From NCBI GenBank assembly GCA_963752495.1, contig CAVVYJ010000002.1:496001-560000 (forward strand): a DNA stretch of 64,000 nucleotides, read 5' to 3'. This DNA is from CAVVYJ01 sp963752495 (lineage in GTDB: Bacteria; Pseudomonadota; Gammaproteobacteria; Burkholderiales; Methylophilaceae). Each line of letters starts with the position of its first letter. Positions within the stretch are counted from its first letter, which is position 1. Below the pieces are notes generated by a model that saw only the letters and a program-made list of their open reading frames with translations, did not search any database and was not told the DNA's origin. A program made the translations under genes and the position numbers. This document shows positions 18,120 to 27,306 of this stretch, piece after piece.

Positions 18120-20702
18120 ATGCGTTTCGATAAACTAACAACCAAATTCCAACAAGCCATTGCAGATGCGCAAAGCATCGCTGTGGGCAATGACAATCCG
18201 AGTATAGAGCCGCAGCACTTATTAAGTGCTTTGCTAAGCCAGGATGATGGGGGCACGGCGTCTTTGCTGGCGCAAGCAGGGGTAAATCTTGCGCCACTCA
18301 AAACATCGCTTAAGACAGCGCTCGATAATCTGCCAAAGGTTGCTACTAACGAAGGCGAAGTAGCGATTTCGCGCGACCTCAATAATTTGTTAAACCTTAC
18401 CGATAAACTCGCGCAAAAACGCAACGATAGCTACATTGCGAGCGAATTGTTTTTGTTAGCGCTTGCGGATGATAAAGGCGAAACAGGTAGACTGCTTAAG
18501 TCTAGCGGCCTCACCAAAGCAGCGTTAGAGCAGGCGATTACGCAAGTCCGTGGAGGCGAAAATGTGAATTCGCAGGAAGGCGAACAAAATCGCGAATCGC
18601 TCAAAAAATATACTGTAGATTTAACTGAGCGTGCGCGTTTGGGTAAACTTGACCCCGTGATTGGGCGTGATGACGAGATTCGTCGCGCGATTCAGATACT
18701 TGGACGGCGCACTAAAAATAATCCGGTTTTGATTGGCGAGCCTGGCGTGGGTAAAACTGCGATTGTAGAAGGTTTGGCTCAACGTATTGTGGATGGAGAA
18801 GTCCCGGATTCGTTGAAAAATAAGAAAGTATTATCGCTGGATATGGCAGCCTTGCTGGCGGGTGCAAAATATCGTGGCGAGTTTGAAGAACGCCTCAAAT
18901 CAGTGTTGAAAGAACTCTCCCAAGACGAAGGTCAAACAATTGTATTTATCGATGAGTTACATACGATGGTGGGTGCGGGTAAGGCCGAAGGCGCTATGGA
19001 CGCCGGCAACATGCTCAAGCCTGCTTTGGCGCGCGGTGAGTTGCATTGTGTAGGTGCAACAACGCTGGATGAATATCGCAAATATATCGAAAAAGATGCT
19101 GCATTAGAGCGTCGCTTTCAAAAAGTTATAGTCGATGAGCCAAGTGTGGAGGCGACGATTGCCATTTTGCGAGGTTTGCAAGAAAAGTATGAGTTGCACC
19201 ACGGCGTAGAAATTACCGACCCAGCGATTGTAGCTGCAGCTGAACTGTCGCATCGCTACATCACAGACCGCTTCTTGCCAGATAAGGCGATTGACCTGAT
19301 TGATGAGGCCGCAAGTCGCATCAAGATGGAAATCGATTCCAAACCCGAGGTGATGGATAAGCTTGAACGTCGTCTGATTCAGCTCAAAATTGAGCGTGAA
19401 GCGGTACGCCGTGAAAAAGATGAAGGTTCACTTAAACGCTTCGGTTTGATTGAAGAAGAAATTACCAAGCTTGAAAAAGAATATGCTGATTTGGAAGATA
19501 TCTGGAAAGCAGAAAAATCCCAAGTGCAAGGCTCCACGCATATTAAAGAAGCAATCGATAAGCTAAAACAAGAGATGGAAGAAGCTACCCGTAAAGGCGA
19601 GTGGCAAAAGGTTTCCGAACTCCAGTATGGTAAGTTGCCACAGCTGGAAGCGCAGCTCAAACAGGCATCAGAAACTCCTTCTGAAGGCGTTAAACACAAA
19701 ATGTTGCGAACCGAAGTTGGCGCTGAAGAGATTGCGGAAGTAGTAAGTCGCGCTACTGGCATTCCTGTATCTAAAATGATGACGGGTGAGCGCGAAAAAT
19801 TGCTGACGATGGAAGCTAAACTGCACGAACGTGTCGTTGGGCAAGATGAAGCTGTACGCTTGGTATCGGATGCGATTCGTCGTTCGCGTTCTGGCTTGAG
19901 TGACCCGAATCGGCCTTATGGTAGTTTCTTATTTCTAGGGCCAACTGGTGTTGGTAAAACCGAGCTCTGTAAAGCCTTGGCAGGATTTCTGTTTGATTCG
20001 GAAGATCATTTAATCCGCATCGACATGAGCGAGTTTATGGAAAAGCATAGCGTGGCACGCATGATTGGCGCGCCTCCTGGTTATGTGGGCTATGAAGAAG
20101 GCGGCACCTTGACCGAGGCGGTACGTCGCAAACCCTATTCCGTTATTTTGCTGGATGAGGTTGAAAAAGCACATCCCGATGTGTTCAATGTACTATTGCA
20201 AGTCTTGGATGATGGCCGTTTGACTGATGGCCAAGGTCGTACTGTGGATTTTAAAAATACAGTGATTATTATGACGTCTAATCTCGGCTCGCAGATGATT
20301 CAAAGCATGAGCGACCAAGATTACCAAGTGGTGAAATTAGCGGTGATGGGTGAAGTGAAAACGCATTTCCGTCCCGAATTCGTCAACCGTATTGATGAGG
20401 TGGTCGTTTTCCACGCATTAGGTGCAACGCAGGTAAAATCGATTGCGGGCATACAACTGCAATTGCTTAAAAATCGTCTGGCGAAAATGGACATGACATT
20501 GCAGGTGAGTGACGAGGCTTTAGGCGAAATTGCCGATGCGGGTTTTGACCCTGTTTATGGGGCTCGTCCATTAAAACGTGCAATCCAGAGCGAGATTGAA
20601 AACCCATTGGCGAAGGAAATCTTGAACGGGCATTTTGCCGCAAAAGATTGTATTGTTGTAGATTTTAATGCGGGTAGAATGACCTTTACTAAAGCCAATT
20701 AA
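18120..20702 (+). CDS. clpB: ATP-dependent chaperone ClpB
   Basis: Hexameric disaggregase that rescues aggregated proteins with DnaK. 860 residues, the usual length. Order: N domain (MRFDKLTTKFQQA), first AAA+ with GEPGVGKT and DELHTMVGAG, the middle coiled-coil domain (about residues 400-525), second AAA+ with GPTGVGKT, GAPPGYVGYEEGG and the C-terminal domain. The middle domain separates it from ClpA and ClpC. I choose the ATG at 18120, six bases after GGAG and matching the family N terminus, over an ATG 12 bp upstream. Confidence 0.98.
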   Translation: MRFDKLTTKFQQAIADAQSIAVGNDNPSIEPQHLLSALLSQDDGGTASLLAQAGVNLAPLKTSLKTALDNLPKVATNEGEVAISRDLNNLLNLTDKLAQKRNDSYIASELFLLALADDKGETGRLLKSSGLTKAALEQAITQVRGGENVNSQEGEQNRESLKKYTVDLTERARLGKLDPVIGRDDEIRRAIQILGRRTKNNPVLIGEPGVGKTAIVEGLAQRIVDGEVPDSLKNKKVLSLDMAALLAGAKYRGEFEERLKSVLKELSQDEGQTIVFIDELHTMVGAGKAEGAMDAGNMLKPALARGELHCVGATTLDEYRKYIEKDAALERRFQKVIVDEPSVEATIAILRGLQEKYELHHGVEITDPAIVAAAELSHRYITDRFLPDKAIDLIDEAASRIKMEIDSKPEVMDKLERRLIQLKIEREAVRREKDEGSLKRFGLIEEEITKLEKEYADLEDIWKAEKSQVQGSTHIKEAIDKLKQEMEEATRKGEWQKVSELQYGKLPQLEAQLKQASETPSEGVKHKMLRTEVGAEEIAEVVSRATGIPVSKMMTGEREKLLTMEAKLHERVVGQDEAVRLVSDAIRRSRSGLSDPNRPYGSFLFLGPTGVGKTELCKALAGFLFDSEDHLIRIDMSEFMEKHSVARMIGAPPGYVGYEEGGTLTEAVRRKPYSVILLDEVEKAHPDVFNVLLQVLDDGRLTDGQGRTVDFKNTVIIMTSNLGSQMIQSMSDQDYQVVKLAVMGEVKTHFRPEFVNRIDEVVVFHALGATQVKSIAGIQLQLLKNRLAKMDMTLQVSDEALGEIADAGFDPVYGARPLKRAIQSEIENPLAKEILNGHFAAKDCIVVDFNAGRMTFTKAN

Positions 20703-20725
20703 GGCTTTTATAACTAAGGAAGCGC

Positions 20726-21658
20726 GTGCTGAAAAGTTTAATTGTTGCATGCATAGTAGTTGGCTTGCTTCAAGCCAGCACTGCAATGGCATTTACCGAG
20801 AGCCAGATTGAGACTTTTGACAACGAGCCGCCGGTTGTAAGAGATTTGCTTGAGCGTGCGAGCTTGTTAGAAAACAATGATAGCGATATCAATAACGAAT
20901 GGAAAGCCGCAAATCTCTATTGCGAGGCTTCCCGCTATGGTAGCGCTGAAGGAATTTATCGCTTAGGTATGCTCTATGCGTTTGGACGTGGTGTGCCCGC
21001 TAACAGGGACTATGCGGCAAATTTGTTTGGTATCGCGGCGATGCACGGACATTTTGAGGCGCAAAAAATGCTGGAAACGATTGAAATCCGTACACAGGAT
21101 ACACCGCAATGCGTGCTGGAAGATGTTGCGCCTGAGAAGGCGTCTGCCTATCAGCATGCAGATCACAGCGGTTCGCCAGATATTGATAATTACATTGCCA
21201 AGCTACCTAAAAATAAGCGCTGGGTGGTGGATTTGGTGGATACGATAGCGAATTGGTATAAGGTGGATTCCAAATTGGTGCTATCAATTATTACTGCTGA
21301 ATCAAACTTTAAAGTTTCCGCAAAGTCCAACAAGAACGCGAATGGTTTGATGCAATTAATTCCCGCTACGGCAGAGCGTTTTAACGTTAAGAATGCTTTT
21401 AACGCGAGTCAGAATATCAAGGGGGGCGTCGCTTATTTACGCTGGCTCTTGTCTTATTTTCGGGGAGATGTAACGCTGGCAGTAGCAGCCTACAATGCGG
21501 GAGAGGGTGCGGTAGATCGACATAAAGGCGTGCCGCCATACAAAGAAACGCGTGCGTATGTGAAGAAGGTATTGGCGTTATATCAATCAAAACGTCATGG
21601 CTATGACTCGAGTATTACCAAGGCATCGCCAACGATTAAGAAAGTGAGTTCAAAATGA
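20726..21658 (+). CDS. Lytic transglycosylase with Sel1 repeat
   Basis: 310 residues. Signal peptide (ending at AMA), one or two Sel1-like repeats (YRLGMLYAFGRGVPANRDYA), then an SLT domain with the catalytic Glu in IITAESNF, GLMQLIPATAERF and AVAAYNAGEGAVDRH. It cleaves the MurNAc-GlcNAc bond in peptidoglycan, in the periplasm. The start is a GTG six bases after AAGGA. Its last codons overlap the next ORF by an ATGA, so the two are coupled. Confidence 0.9.
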   Translation: MLKSLIVACIVVGLLQASTAMAFTESQIETFDNEPPVVRDLLERASLLENNDSDINNEWKAANLYCEASRYGSAEGIYRLGMLYAFGRGVPANRDYAANLFGIAAMHGHFEAQKMLETIEIRTQDTPQCVLEDVAPEKASAYQHADHSGSPDIDNYIAKLPKNKRWVVDLVDTIANWYKVDSKLVLSIITAESNFKVSAKSNKNANGLMQLIPATAERFNVKNAFNASQNIKGGVAYLRWLLSYFRGDVTLAVAAYNAGEGAVDRHKGVPPYKETRAYVKKVLALYQSKRHGYDSSITKASPTIKKVSSK

Positions 21659-22194
21659 GAATATTGATGGTGTTGGCATTGAGTTTGTTGATGCTTTCTG
21701 GATGCGCCAGTACTGGCGCAACCAAACAGCCTCAAGTAGAGCGCATTACGCCTGAAGAACTGGCAAAGATTATGCCACCAGCTGTTGCAACTGTTAGTTT
21801 GGAAGAAATTGTTGCGGATTCCAAGCAAGGTAAAAAACCAGATGAAATCATCGAAAAAATCAAAACCAGCAATTCCCGCTACGAGCTCACACCAACTCAA
21901 GTGCTTGATTTAAATAAACAGGGCGTGGACACAAAAGTACTTGAGTATATTGAGCAGAGTAACGAGCTAGCTAAGCAAAACGCCATTGCCGACGAAATAA
22001 ATAAGCGGGAAAAGGCGCGGTTTGAGGCAGAAAAGAAACTTAGACGCGAGCGTGATTTGGCGCGACAACAATATTATGATCCGTTTTGGGGGCCACGTTT
22101 TGGTGCGTTTTATGGATCTCCATATTATGGACGCCACTGGCGTGGCTCACGTTTTGGTTGGGGGTTGAATTACGGCTACCCATTCTATTGGTAG
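21655..22194 (+). CDS. Putative lipoprotein with aromatic-rich C terminus
   Basis: 179 residues with a lipobox LSGC at about residues 14-17, so probably an outer-membrane lipoprotein. A PEELAKIMPPAV and SLEEIVADSKQGKKPDEII segment comes next, then a charged, helical stretch (NKREKARFEAEKKLRRERD). The last 40 residues are rich in Tyr, Trp, Phe and Gly (for example DPFWGPRFGAFYGSPYYG). The family is not recognised. It is coupled to the lytic transglycosylase gene, which points to a cell-wall role. Confidence 0.75.
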   Translation: MRILMVLALSLLMLSGCASTGATKQPQVERITPEELAKIMPPAVATVSLEEIVADSKQGKKPDEIIEKIKTSNSRYELTPTQVLDLNKQGVDTKVLEYIEQSNELAKQNAIADEINKREKARFEAEKKLRRERDLARQQYYDPFWGPRFGAFYGSPYYGRHWRGSRFGWGLNYGYPFYW

Positions 22195-22220
22195 AAAGTT
22201 AAAACTACCGATAGGCTTGC

Positions 22221-22226
22221 TATAAT
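22221..22226 (+). promoter_or_regulatory. -10 element upstream of the YjbQ-family gene
   Basis: A perfect TATAAT, 24 bp upstream of the ATG at 22250. I see no convincing -35. Transcription would begin close to the AAGG ribosome site. Confidence 0.4.
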
Positions 22227-22249
22227 TGGCTTTTGTATCAAGGCCAGCT

Positions 22250-22669
22250 ATGCGACAATTTACTCAAGAATTAAGCGTAAAAGCACAAGGGCGCAAGCTT
22301 TACGACATCACGCCGCAAGTGCTGCAATGGGCAAATCAGCTGGATATCAATACTGGTTTGCTAACACTTTACATTCAACATACCTCTGCAAGCTTGCTCA
22401 TTAACGAGAATTATGACAGTGACGTGCTTGTGGACTTGCAAGCGTTTTTTAATCGCCTTGTGCCCGATGGCGATTCCCTATTTATCCATACGGTAGAAGG
22501 TCCTGATGACATGCCTGCGCACGTGCGCACAGCACTTACTCAAACCAGCCTATCCATTCCGATTATTGATAGCAAACTGGCACTTGGGCAATGGCAGGGC
22601 ATCTTTTTGTTTGAGCATCGCCATATGCCCTCAACGCGGCGCATTATTATGCACATAATTGGTGAGTAA
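22250..22669 (+). CDS. YjbQ/UPF0047 family protein
   Basis: 139 residues of the YjbQ family, a small trimeric cytoplasmic protein. It shows TGLLTLYIQHTSASLLINEN, the conserved histidine-containing HTVEGPDDMPAHVR, and LGQWQGIFLFEHR, all hallmarks. A weak thiamin-phosphate synthase activity is reported for relatives, but the real role is uncertain. The start is the ATG at 22250, where the family begins, after AAGG. A longer frame from an upstream TTG is unlikely. Confidence 0.92.
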   Translation: MRQFTQELSVKAQGRKLYDITPQVLQWANQLDINTGLLTLYIQHTSASLLINENYDSDVLVDLQAFFNRLVPDGDSLFIHTVEGPDDMPAHVRTALTQTSLSIPIIDSKLALGQWQGIFLFEHRHMPSTRRIIMHIIGE

Positions 22670-22677
22670 TATGCACC

Positions 22678-23046
22678 ATGTTTGAGCAAGGCCGCCCATT
22701 AACCACGCAAGAACAAGATGTTTTCAAACCCTATTTTGCTCGAATTGTGATAGACAGAGCACGCATTATTGATGGTAAAGTACCATTTTGGTTGCGACGT
22801 GATATGTGTGCAGTAGTGCTGGGACATCGAATATATTTTCGCAAAGGCTATTATCAGCCAAACACCAAAAGAGGTGCGGAACTGCTGGGGCATGAGTTAA
22901 CGCACGTTTCGCAGTATCTTCATGGCATGACAGTGTATAATTACCTATGGTCGTGTCGTCATGGTTATTATAACAGTCACTACGAGATAGAAGCTTATGC
23001 AAAAGGTAAGCTGATTGCTGAAAATTTCCTAAGCGCGGGCACTTAA
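22678..23046 (+). CDS. DUF4157-like putative metallopeptidase
   Basis: 122 residues. The HELTHVSQY motif near residue 71 is the zinc-binding HExxH of DUF4157-type zincins, with an E-A-Y segment (HYEIEAYAKG) as a possible third ligand region. No signal peptide or partner domain is present. DUF4157 domains often sit in large toxin or tail proteins, but here the domain stands alone beside the YjbQ gene. Function unknown, and enzyme activity is inferred from the motif only. Confidence 0.75.
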   Translation: MFEQGRPLTTQEQDVFKPYFARIVIDRARIIDGKVPFWLRRDMCAVVLGHRIYFRKGYYQPNTKRGAELLGHELTHVSQYLHGMTVYNYLWSCRHGYYNSHYEIEAYAKGKLIAENFLSAGT

Positions 23047-23160
23047 AGTTACTTTGCACTGTCTCAGTGCAGATGCTGGCTTGGGTTTTGCTTAAACACA
23101 ATGTGCGTTAGTAGTTTTAGCCAGATAGACCAATTTAGTTATTTTTTAAGAGGAGAAAGT

Positions 23161-23517
23161 ATGAAAGCGACATCCAAATTTTGGACTTCAGGTAAATTGT
23201 TAGTGCCTGCATTGTTAACAGGCATGCTGCTAACTGCTTGTGGCGAGAAAGAAATGGAAGCTCCGGCGGACGCTGCACCAACAACAGAGGCCCCAGCAGA
23301 AGCTGCACCCGCAGCACCAGCGATTGAAGCAGCCCCTGCAACGCCAGAAGCAGGTGGTTATGTGCCAACTGCAGATGAACTTATTCCCGGCATTACAGTG
23401 CCTCAGGAAGAGTTAGATAAAAAGAATGCAGAACTACTCAAAGATACACCCAAAGCTGTGATTCCGGGTGAAGCGCCAGCAGCACCAGCAGAAGCGCCCG
23501 CAGAAGAAGCTAAATGA
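23161..23517 (+). CDS. Small Pro/Ala/Glu-rich lipoprotein
   Basis: 118 residues. A signal peptide with lipobox LTAC (cysteine near residue 29) is followed by a low-complexity Ala/Pro/Glu stretch, a short more ordered segment (TADELIPGITVPQEELDKKNAELLKD) and another Ala/Pro/Glu tail. It is likely an envelope lipoprotein with a flexible spacer. The start follows a strong AGGAG. No family recognised. It is followed by an intrinsic terminator. Confidence 0.75.
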   Translation: MKATSKFWTSGKLLVPALLTGMLLTACGEKEMEAPADAAPTTEAPAEAAPAAPAIEAAPATPEAGGYVPTADELIPGITVPQEELDKKNAELLKDTPKAVIPGEAPAAPAEAPAEEAK

Positions 23518-23532
23518 TTTTAGCCAGTTAAT

Positions 23533-23560
23533 AAAAAACGCACCTTTTGGTGCGTTTTTT
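23533..23560. terminator. Intrinsic terminator after the lipoprotein gene
   Basis: A6-CGCACC, loop TTTT, GGTGCG-T6. Because it has both an A-run and a T-run it can also stop transcripts coming from the minus-strand envC. Confidence 0.88.
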
Positions 23561-23614
23561 GTTATATAAATCATATGCAATAGGTCTTGCATGTTGGTCT
23601 CTGCGGTATAAGTT

Positions 23615-24865
23615 TTAACGGAGAACGCTCCAGCTCAGCGGGTCGAACGGCTTGCTTTGGCGGCGTAGTTCGTAATATAAGCCGTTACTTTCATTGCCGC
23701 CGCTGTTGCCGACTGAGGCGATGGTGTCACCTGCACTTACCTCTTCACCTTCTTGCTTAAGCACCGCTTGGTTATTGCCATAGAGGCTCATGTACCCACC
23801 GCCGTGATCGACAATAATCAGGTTGCCAAAGCCGCGCATCCAGTCTGAAAATACTACGCGACCACTAGCGACTGACTTTACGTCAGCGCCTTCAGAAGCC
23901 CTAATAAACAAGCCTTTCCATGAAATTCCACTATCTTCGCGCGCGCTACCGAAGCGGTTGGTAACTTCTCCACGAACCGGCAGCTTTAATTTACCTTTCA
24001 GAGAGGTGAAACTAACACCCGCATAACTATTGTCAGGCGTCTCTTCATTTTTTGCGATCGGCTCATCCGACTTTTGATTTTGGTTTTCGTTGGTTTGCTT
24101 AGTTTTACTGGGCTTGCGTACTATCTTCTTCTTAGGTTTTGCAGCAATTTTGGCTAACTTTTCCACCAAGCTAGTCAGGTTTTTTTCGTCACGTGAGAGT
24201 TTTTTTATCTCATTGCGCTGTGATGCAATTTTGCTGGAAAGTGATTTTATCACTTTCGCTTTTTCTTGTTTTTGTTGCTGCAGCTCGTTACGCTCAGCTT
24301 CTTGTTTTGTTTTTAAATCAGCAACTTGCTGCAGTGCTACTGCAGTTTCTTCATTCAGTTTTTTTACCTTATTTAGGCTTAACTGCATATCATCAATCAG
24401 TTTAGCGTGGGCTTTGGCAATATAGCTTTGATATTTTAGATCGCGTGTGATTTCACTTGGATTTTTGTTCTGCAAAATCAGCCTTGTGTAACTTTGGTTG
24501 CCCTGCGCGTACTGTTGATAGAGCAAGCTGCTTAATTGATTTTGTTGAAGCGCGAGCTGCTCATTGATTGAGAGGGATTGTTTTTTAAGTTGCACAAGTG
24601 TGCTCTGGTTTTGTTTTTGTTTCTTGGCGATTTCTCGCAACTTTTGGTTTGCTTTACTTATTGCAGTTTCAGATTGTTTTAATGCATCAGTGGCGTCGTG
24701 ATGGGCTTCTTGCGAGTTATCAAGTTCTTTTTTAAGGGCCTCAATTTTTTGTTTTACTTCGCTTAAATCTTCTTTTGCGGCATCAATTTTTTTTGCTGCA
24801 AAACTGGCACTTGTTATGCACATTAGTAGCGCCAAGAAATGGAGTCTAATAAATAGTCGAACCAT
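23615..24865 (-). CDS. envC: EnvC-like murein hydrolase activator
   Basis: 416 residues. Signal peptide, a long coiled coil (about residues 28-250) with heptad Leu/Lys/Gln, a Lys-rich linker, and a C-terminal LytM domain. The LytM site is degenerate: in place of the zinc ligands it has WKGLFIRASEGADV and LYYELRR, as in E. coli EnvC, which activates amidases under FtsEX control at the septum rather than cutting the wall itself. It follows gpmI on the same strand, as in enterobacteria. Confidence 0.92.
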   Translation of the reverse strand: MVRLFIRLHFLALLMCITSASFAAKKIDAAKEDLSEVKQKIEALKKELDNSQEAHHDATDALKQSETAISKANQKLREIAKKQKQNQSTLVQLKKQSLSINEQLALQQNQLSSLLYQQYAQGNQSYTRLILQNKNPSEITRDLKYQSYIAKAHAKLIDDMQLSLNKVKKLNEETAVALQQVADLKTKQEAERNELQQQKQEKAKVIKSLSSKIASQRNEIKKLSRDEKNLTSLVEKLAKIAAKPKKKIVRKPSKTKQTNENQNQKSDEPIAKNEETPDNSYAGVSFTSLKGKLKLPVRGEVTNRFGSAREDSGISWKGLFIRASEGADVKSVASGRVVFSDWMRGFGNLIIVDHGGGYMSLYGNNQAVLKQEGEEVSAGDTIASVGNSGGNESNGLYYELRRQSKPFDPLSWSVLR

Positions 24866-24870
24866 TCAAA

Positions 24871-26415
24871 TCAGGCTTCAAAATGCACTAAGTTTTTACC
24901 GGTCATTTCTGTTGGCTGCGATACGCCCATCATGTTAAGTAAAGTCGGGGCTAGGTCAGAAAGTGCGCCAATTTGAGATAACTTAGCCTTGCGACCTATA
25001 TAAATCAAAGGCACTAGATTTGTAGTGTGCTGCGTGTGCGGTTGATTATGTTCGTAATCGCGCATCAATTCTGCATTGCCGTGGTCAGCGGTAATAATCA
25101 CTTCGCCACCAATGCGCTGCATGGCAGTAACCACGCGGCCAATACACGTATCTAATGTTTCAACCGCCTTAATTGCGGCTTCTAGAATGCCAGAGTGACC
25201 CACCATGTCGCAATTGGCAAAGTTGCAAATAATCGCGTTATATTTTTTGCTTTCAATTGCTTCCACAAGTCTGTCTGTGACTTCAGCCGCACTCATTTCT
25301 GGCTGCAAATCGTAGGTGGCAACTTTTGGTGAAGGCACTAAAATGCGGTCCTCACCTTCAAATACCTTTTCTTCACCCCCGTTAAAAAAGAAAGTCACGT
25401 GAGGATATTTTTCTGTCTCGGCAATTCTTAATTGCGTTAAACCTAAATTTTGTAAATGTTCGCCAAACGTGTTTTTAACTGTGAAAGGCGCAAAAATTGG
25501 CGTAGCTTTAGTCTCTTTTGCATCGTACTGGGTCAAAGTAAAATAGGCTGATAGTTTTGGCACATGGCGACGATGAAAGCCGTCGAATTCTTCAGCAAGT
25601 AGTGCGTGCGTGAGCTGGCGGCCGCGATCGCTTCGGAAGTTCATAAACACCACCGCATCGCCATCTTCTAAGTGTAATGGCGCTTCGTCCGACTTGCGTA
25701 TGCAAGTGCATTTTACAAATTCGTCATTCTCACCTCGCGCGTAAGCGTTGTGCAACGCCTCAGAGGCGGTTGATTCAGTAAATTCGCCCATGCCTTCCGT
25801 AATCATGGCATAAGCTTTTTCAACGCGGTCCCAGCGCTTGTCTCTATCCATGCCATAAAAGCGGCCGGATATAGTGGCTATTTTGCCTATTCCGAGTGAT
25901 TTAATCTTATCTTCAAGCGCTGCAATATAAGGCGCGGCGCTAATTGGTGGAGTATCACGCCCATCTAAAAATGCATGTACATAAACCTTGCCCAAGCCTT
26001 GTTGCTTAGCCATTTCTAGCATGGCGTGAATGTGCGTCTGATGGCTATGAACGCCACCATCGGAAAGCAAGCCTAGAATATGCAGCGCCTTGTTATTGGC
26101 TTTTAAGTTTTGAAAAGCCTTTATGAGACCCGCATGTTTGAAAAATTCGCCACTGCTGATCGAGTTATTAATACGCTCAAAATCTTGAAATACGATACGA
26201 CCCGCGCCGATGTTAAGGTGCCCGACTTCAGAGTTGCCCATTTGCCCGTCGGGTAATCCAACATAATGTTCGGATGCATTAATGAGGGTATGTGGATATT
26301 GTGCGTAAAGTTTATCCAGATTGGGTGTTTTAGCGAGCGCAATTGCATTGTCTTTGGTGTCCTCTCGGTAGCCAAAGCCGTCTAAAATTATCAATATGAC
26401 AGGGGTTGTTTTCAT
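24871..26415 (-). CDS. gpmI: 2,3-bisphosphoglycerate-independent phosphoglycerate mutase
   Basis: Interconverts 3- and 2-phosphoglycerate using two metal ions. 514 residues. The N-terminal ILIILDGFGYRE carries the metal Asp, QMGNSEVGHLNIGAGR has the phosphorylated Ser, and CDMVGHSG, ITADHGNAE and HTTNLVPL give the other metal ligands. Five bases separate it from envC. Divergent from the rhodanese gene. Confidence 0.97.
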   Translation of the reverse strand: MKTTPVILIILDGFGYREDTKDNAIALAKTPNLDKLYAQYPHTLINASEHYVGLPDGQMGNSEVGHLNIGAGRIVFQDFERINNSISSGEFFKHAGLIKAFQNLKANNKALHILGLLSDGGVHSHQTHIHAMLEMAKQQGLGKVYVHAFLDGRDTPPISAAPYIAALEDKIKSLGIGKIATISGRFYGMDRDKRWDRVEKAYAMITEGMGEFTESTASEALHNAYARGENDEFVKCTCIRKSDEAPLHLEDGDAVVFMNFRSDRGRQLTHALLAEEFDGFHRRHVPKLSAYFTLTQYDAKETKATPIFAPFTVKNTFGEHLQNLGLTQLRIAETEKYPHVTFFFNGGEEKVFEGEDRILVPSPKVATYDLQPEMSAAEVTDRLVEAIESKKYNAIICNFANCDMVGHSGILEAAIKAVETLDTCIGRVVTAMQRIGGEVIITADHGNAELMRDYEHNQPHTQHTTNLVPLIYIGRKAKLSQIGALSDLAPTLLNMMGVSQPTEMTGKNLVHFEA

Positions 26416-26449
26416 GTTAAATGTTTAATATTGGATTCAATACTTACAT

Positions 26450-26455
26450 TATAAT
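26450..26455 (+). promoter_or_regulatory. -10-like element for the rhodanese-grxC-secB block
   Basis: A TATAAT hexamer in the 134-bp divergent gap between gpmI and the rhodanese gene. A clear -35 is not visible at 17 bp. The rest of the gap is AT-rich with no other clear element. Confidence 0.3.
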
Positions 26456-26549
26456 GGCGAATGAATTAAAAGCGCATAAAAACAGGCGTGTTAGCATTGA
26501 ATTTACACGATAAGTCACCATCTAGAATGGGCATTTAAAAGGGAATATT

Positions 26550-26963
26550 TTGGAATTTATTAAACAAAACGCAATATATATTGGTTTGGCACTAGGTTCT
26601 GGTTTGGCGTTGTTATGGCCATATCTCAATCGCGGGGCGAGTGGCGTAGCAAATATTACATCGACCGAAGCGGTAATGCTGATGAACCGCACTAAACCCT
26701 TGATACTTGATGTGCGAGATGCGGCGGAATATGCGGCTGGACACATTCAAGGGGCAAAACATATTCCTGTTGGTGAGTTGGTTGGACGTCTCAAAGAAAT
26801 TGAAAAATTTAAAAATAAGCCTGTACTGGTGCATTGCCAAAAAGGCATGCGTGCCAAATCGGCCTGTAACGTTTTGCGTGAACAGCAATTTACACAGTTG
26901 CATAACCTGCAAGGCGGTTTGGATAGCTGGATAGAGGCAAAAATGCCATTGGTGAAAGGTTAG
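26550..26963 (+). CDS. Membrane-anchored rhodanese-like protein (YibN-like)
   Basis: 137 residues. One N-terminal membrane helix (about residues 8-25) followed by a rhodanese domain with ILDVRDAAEY, HIPVGEL and the active-site loop VHCQKGMRAK holding the catalytic Cys. It may carry sulfur or act as an inner-membrane platform, as suggested for E. coli YibN in the same yibN-grxC-secB-gpsA order. The start is TTG, preceded by an AAGGGA ribosome site. No ATG fits. Confidence 0.88.
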   Translation: MEFIKQNAIYIGLALGSGLALLWPYLNRGASGVANITSTEAVMLMNRTKPLILDVRDAAEYAAGHIQGAKHIPVGELVGRLKEIEKFKNKPVLVHCQKGMRAKSACNVLREQQFTQLHNLQGGLDSWIEAKMPLVKG

Positions 26964-26967
26964 TTGT

Positions 26968-27228
26968 ATGGCGAAGATTCTTATGTATAGCACGGCTGTG
27001 TGCCCATATTGCATAAATGCAGAAAAGTTGTTGCTAAGCAAGGGCGTTAAGGAAATAGAAAAAGTTCGCATAGATTTGCATCCTGAGCAGCGACTTGAAA
27101 TGATGGAAAAAACTGGTCGTCGCACCGTGCCGCAAATTTATATCAATGATCACCATATCGGTGGCTTTGAGGATTTGCGCACACTAGATTTGCAAGGTGG
27201 CCTCGATCCGCTATTAGCCAGTGAATAA
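26968..27228 (+). CDS. grxC: Glutaredoxin 3
   Basis: 86 residues with a dithiol CPYC active site near residues 12-15, the TVPQIYIND cis-Pro segment and GGFEDL glutathione-binding motif. Reduces protein disulfides with glutathione in the cytoplasm. It lies 4 bp after the rhodanese stop and upstream of secB. Confidence 0.96.
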   Translation: MAKILMYSTAVCPYCINAEKLLLSKGVKEIEKVRIDLHPEQRLEMMEKTGRRTVPQIYINDHHIGGFEDLRTLDLQGGLDPLLASE

Positions 27229-27306
27229 TTAGATGATTAATTTGGCATAAACGGCTAGAATGCGCACTTAATATTAAAATAATGACCCAGAAAACTAGGA
27301 AAATAA

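Noticed and set aside
24090..24425. Plus-strand ORF opposite envC, Phe/Ser/Cys-rich
   Set aside because: It is antisense of the Lys/Glu coiled coil, a common shadow; no start signal.
27242..27261. TTGGCA ... TAGAAT before secB as a promoter
   Set aside because: The spacer is only 8 bp, too short for sigma-70, and it does not match sigma-54.
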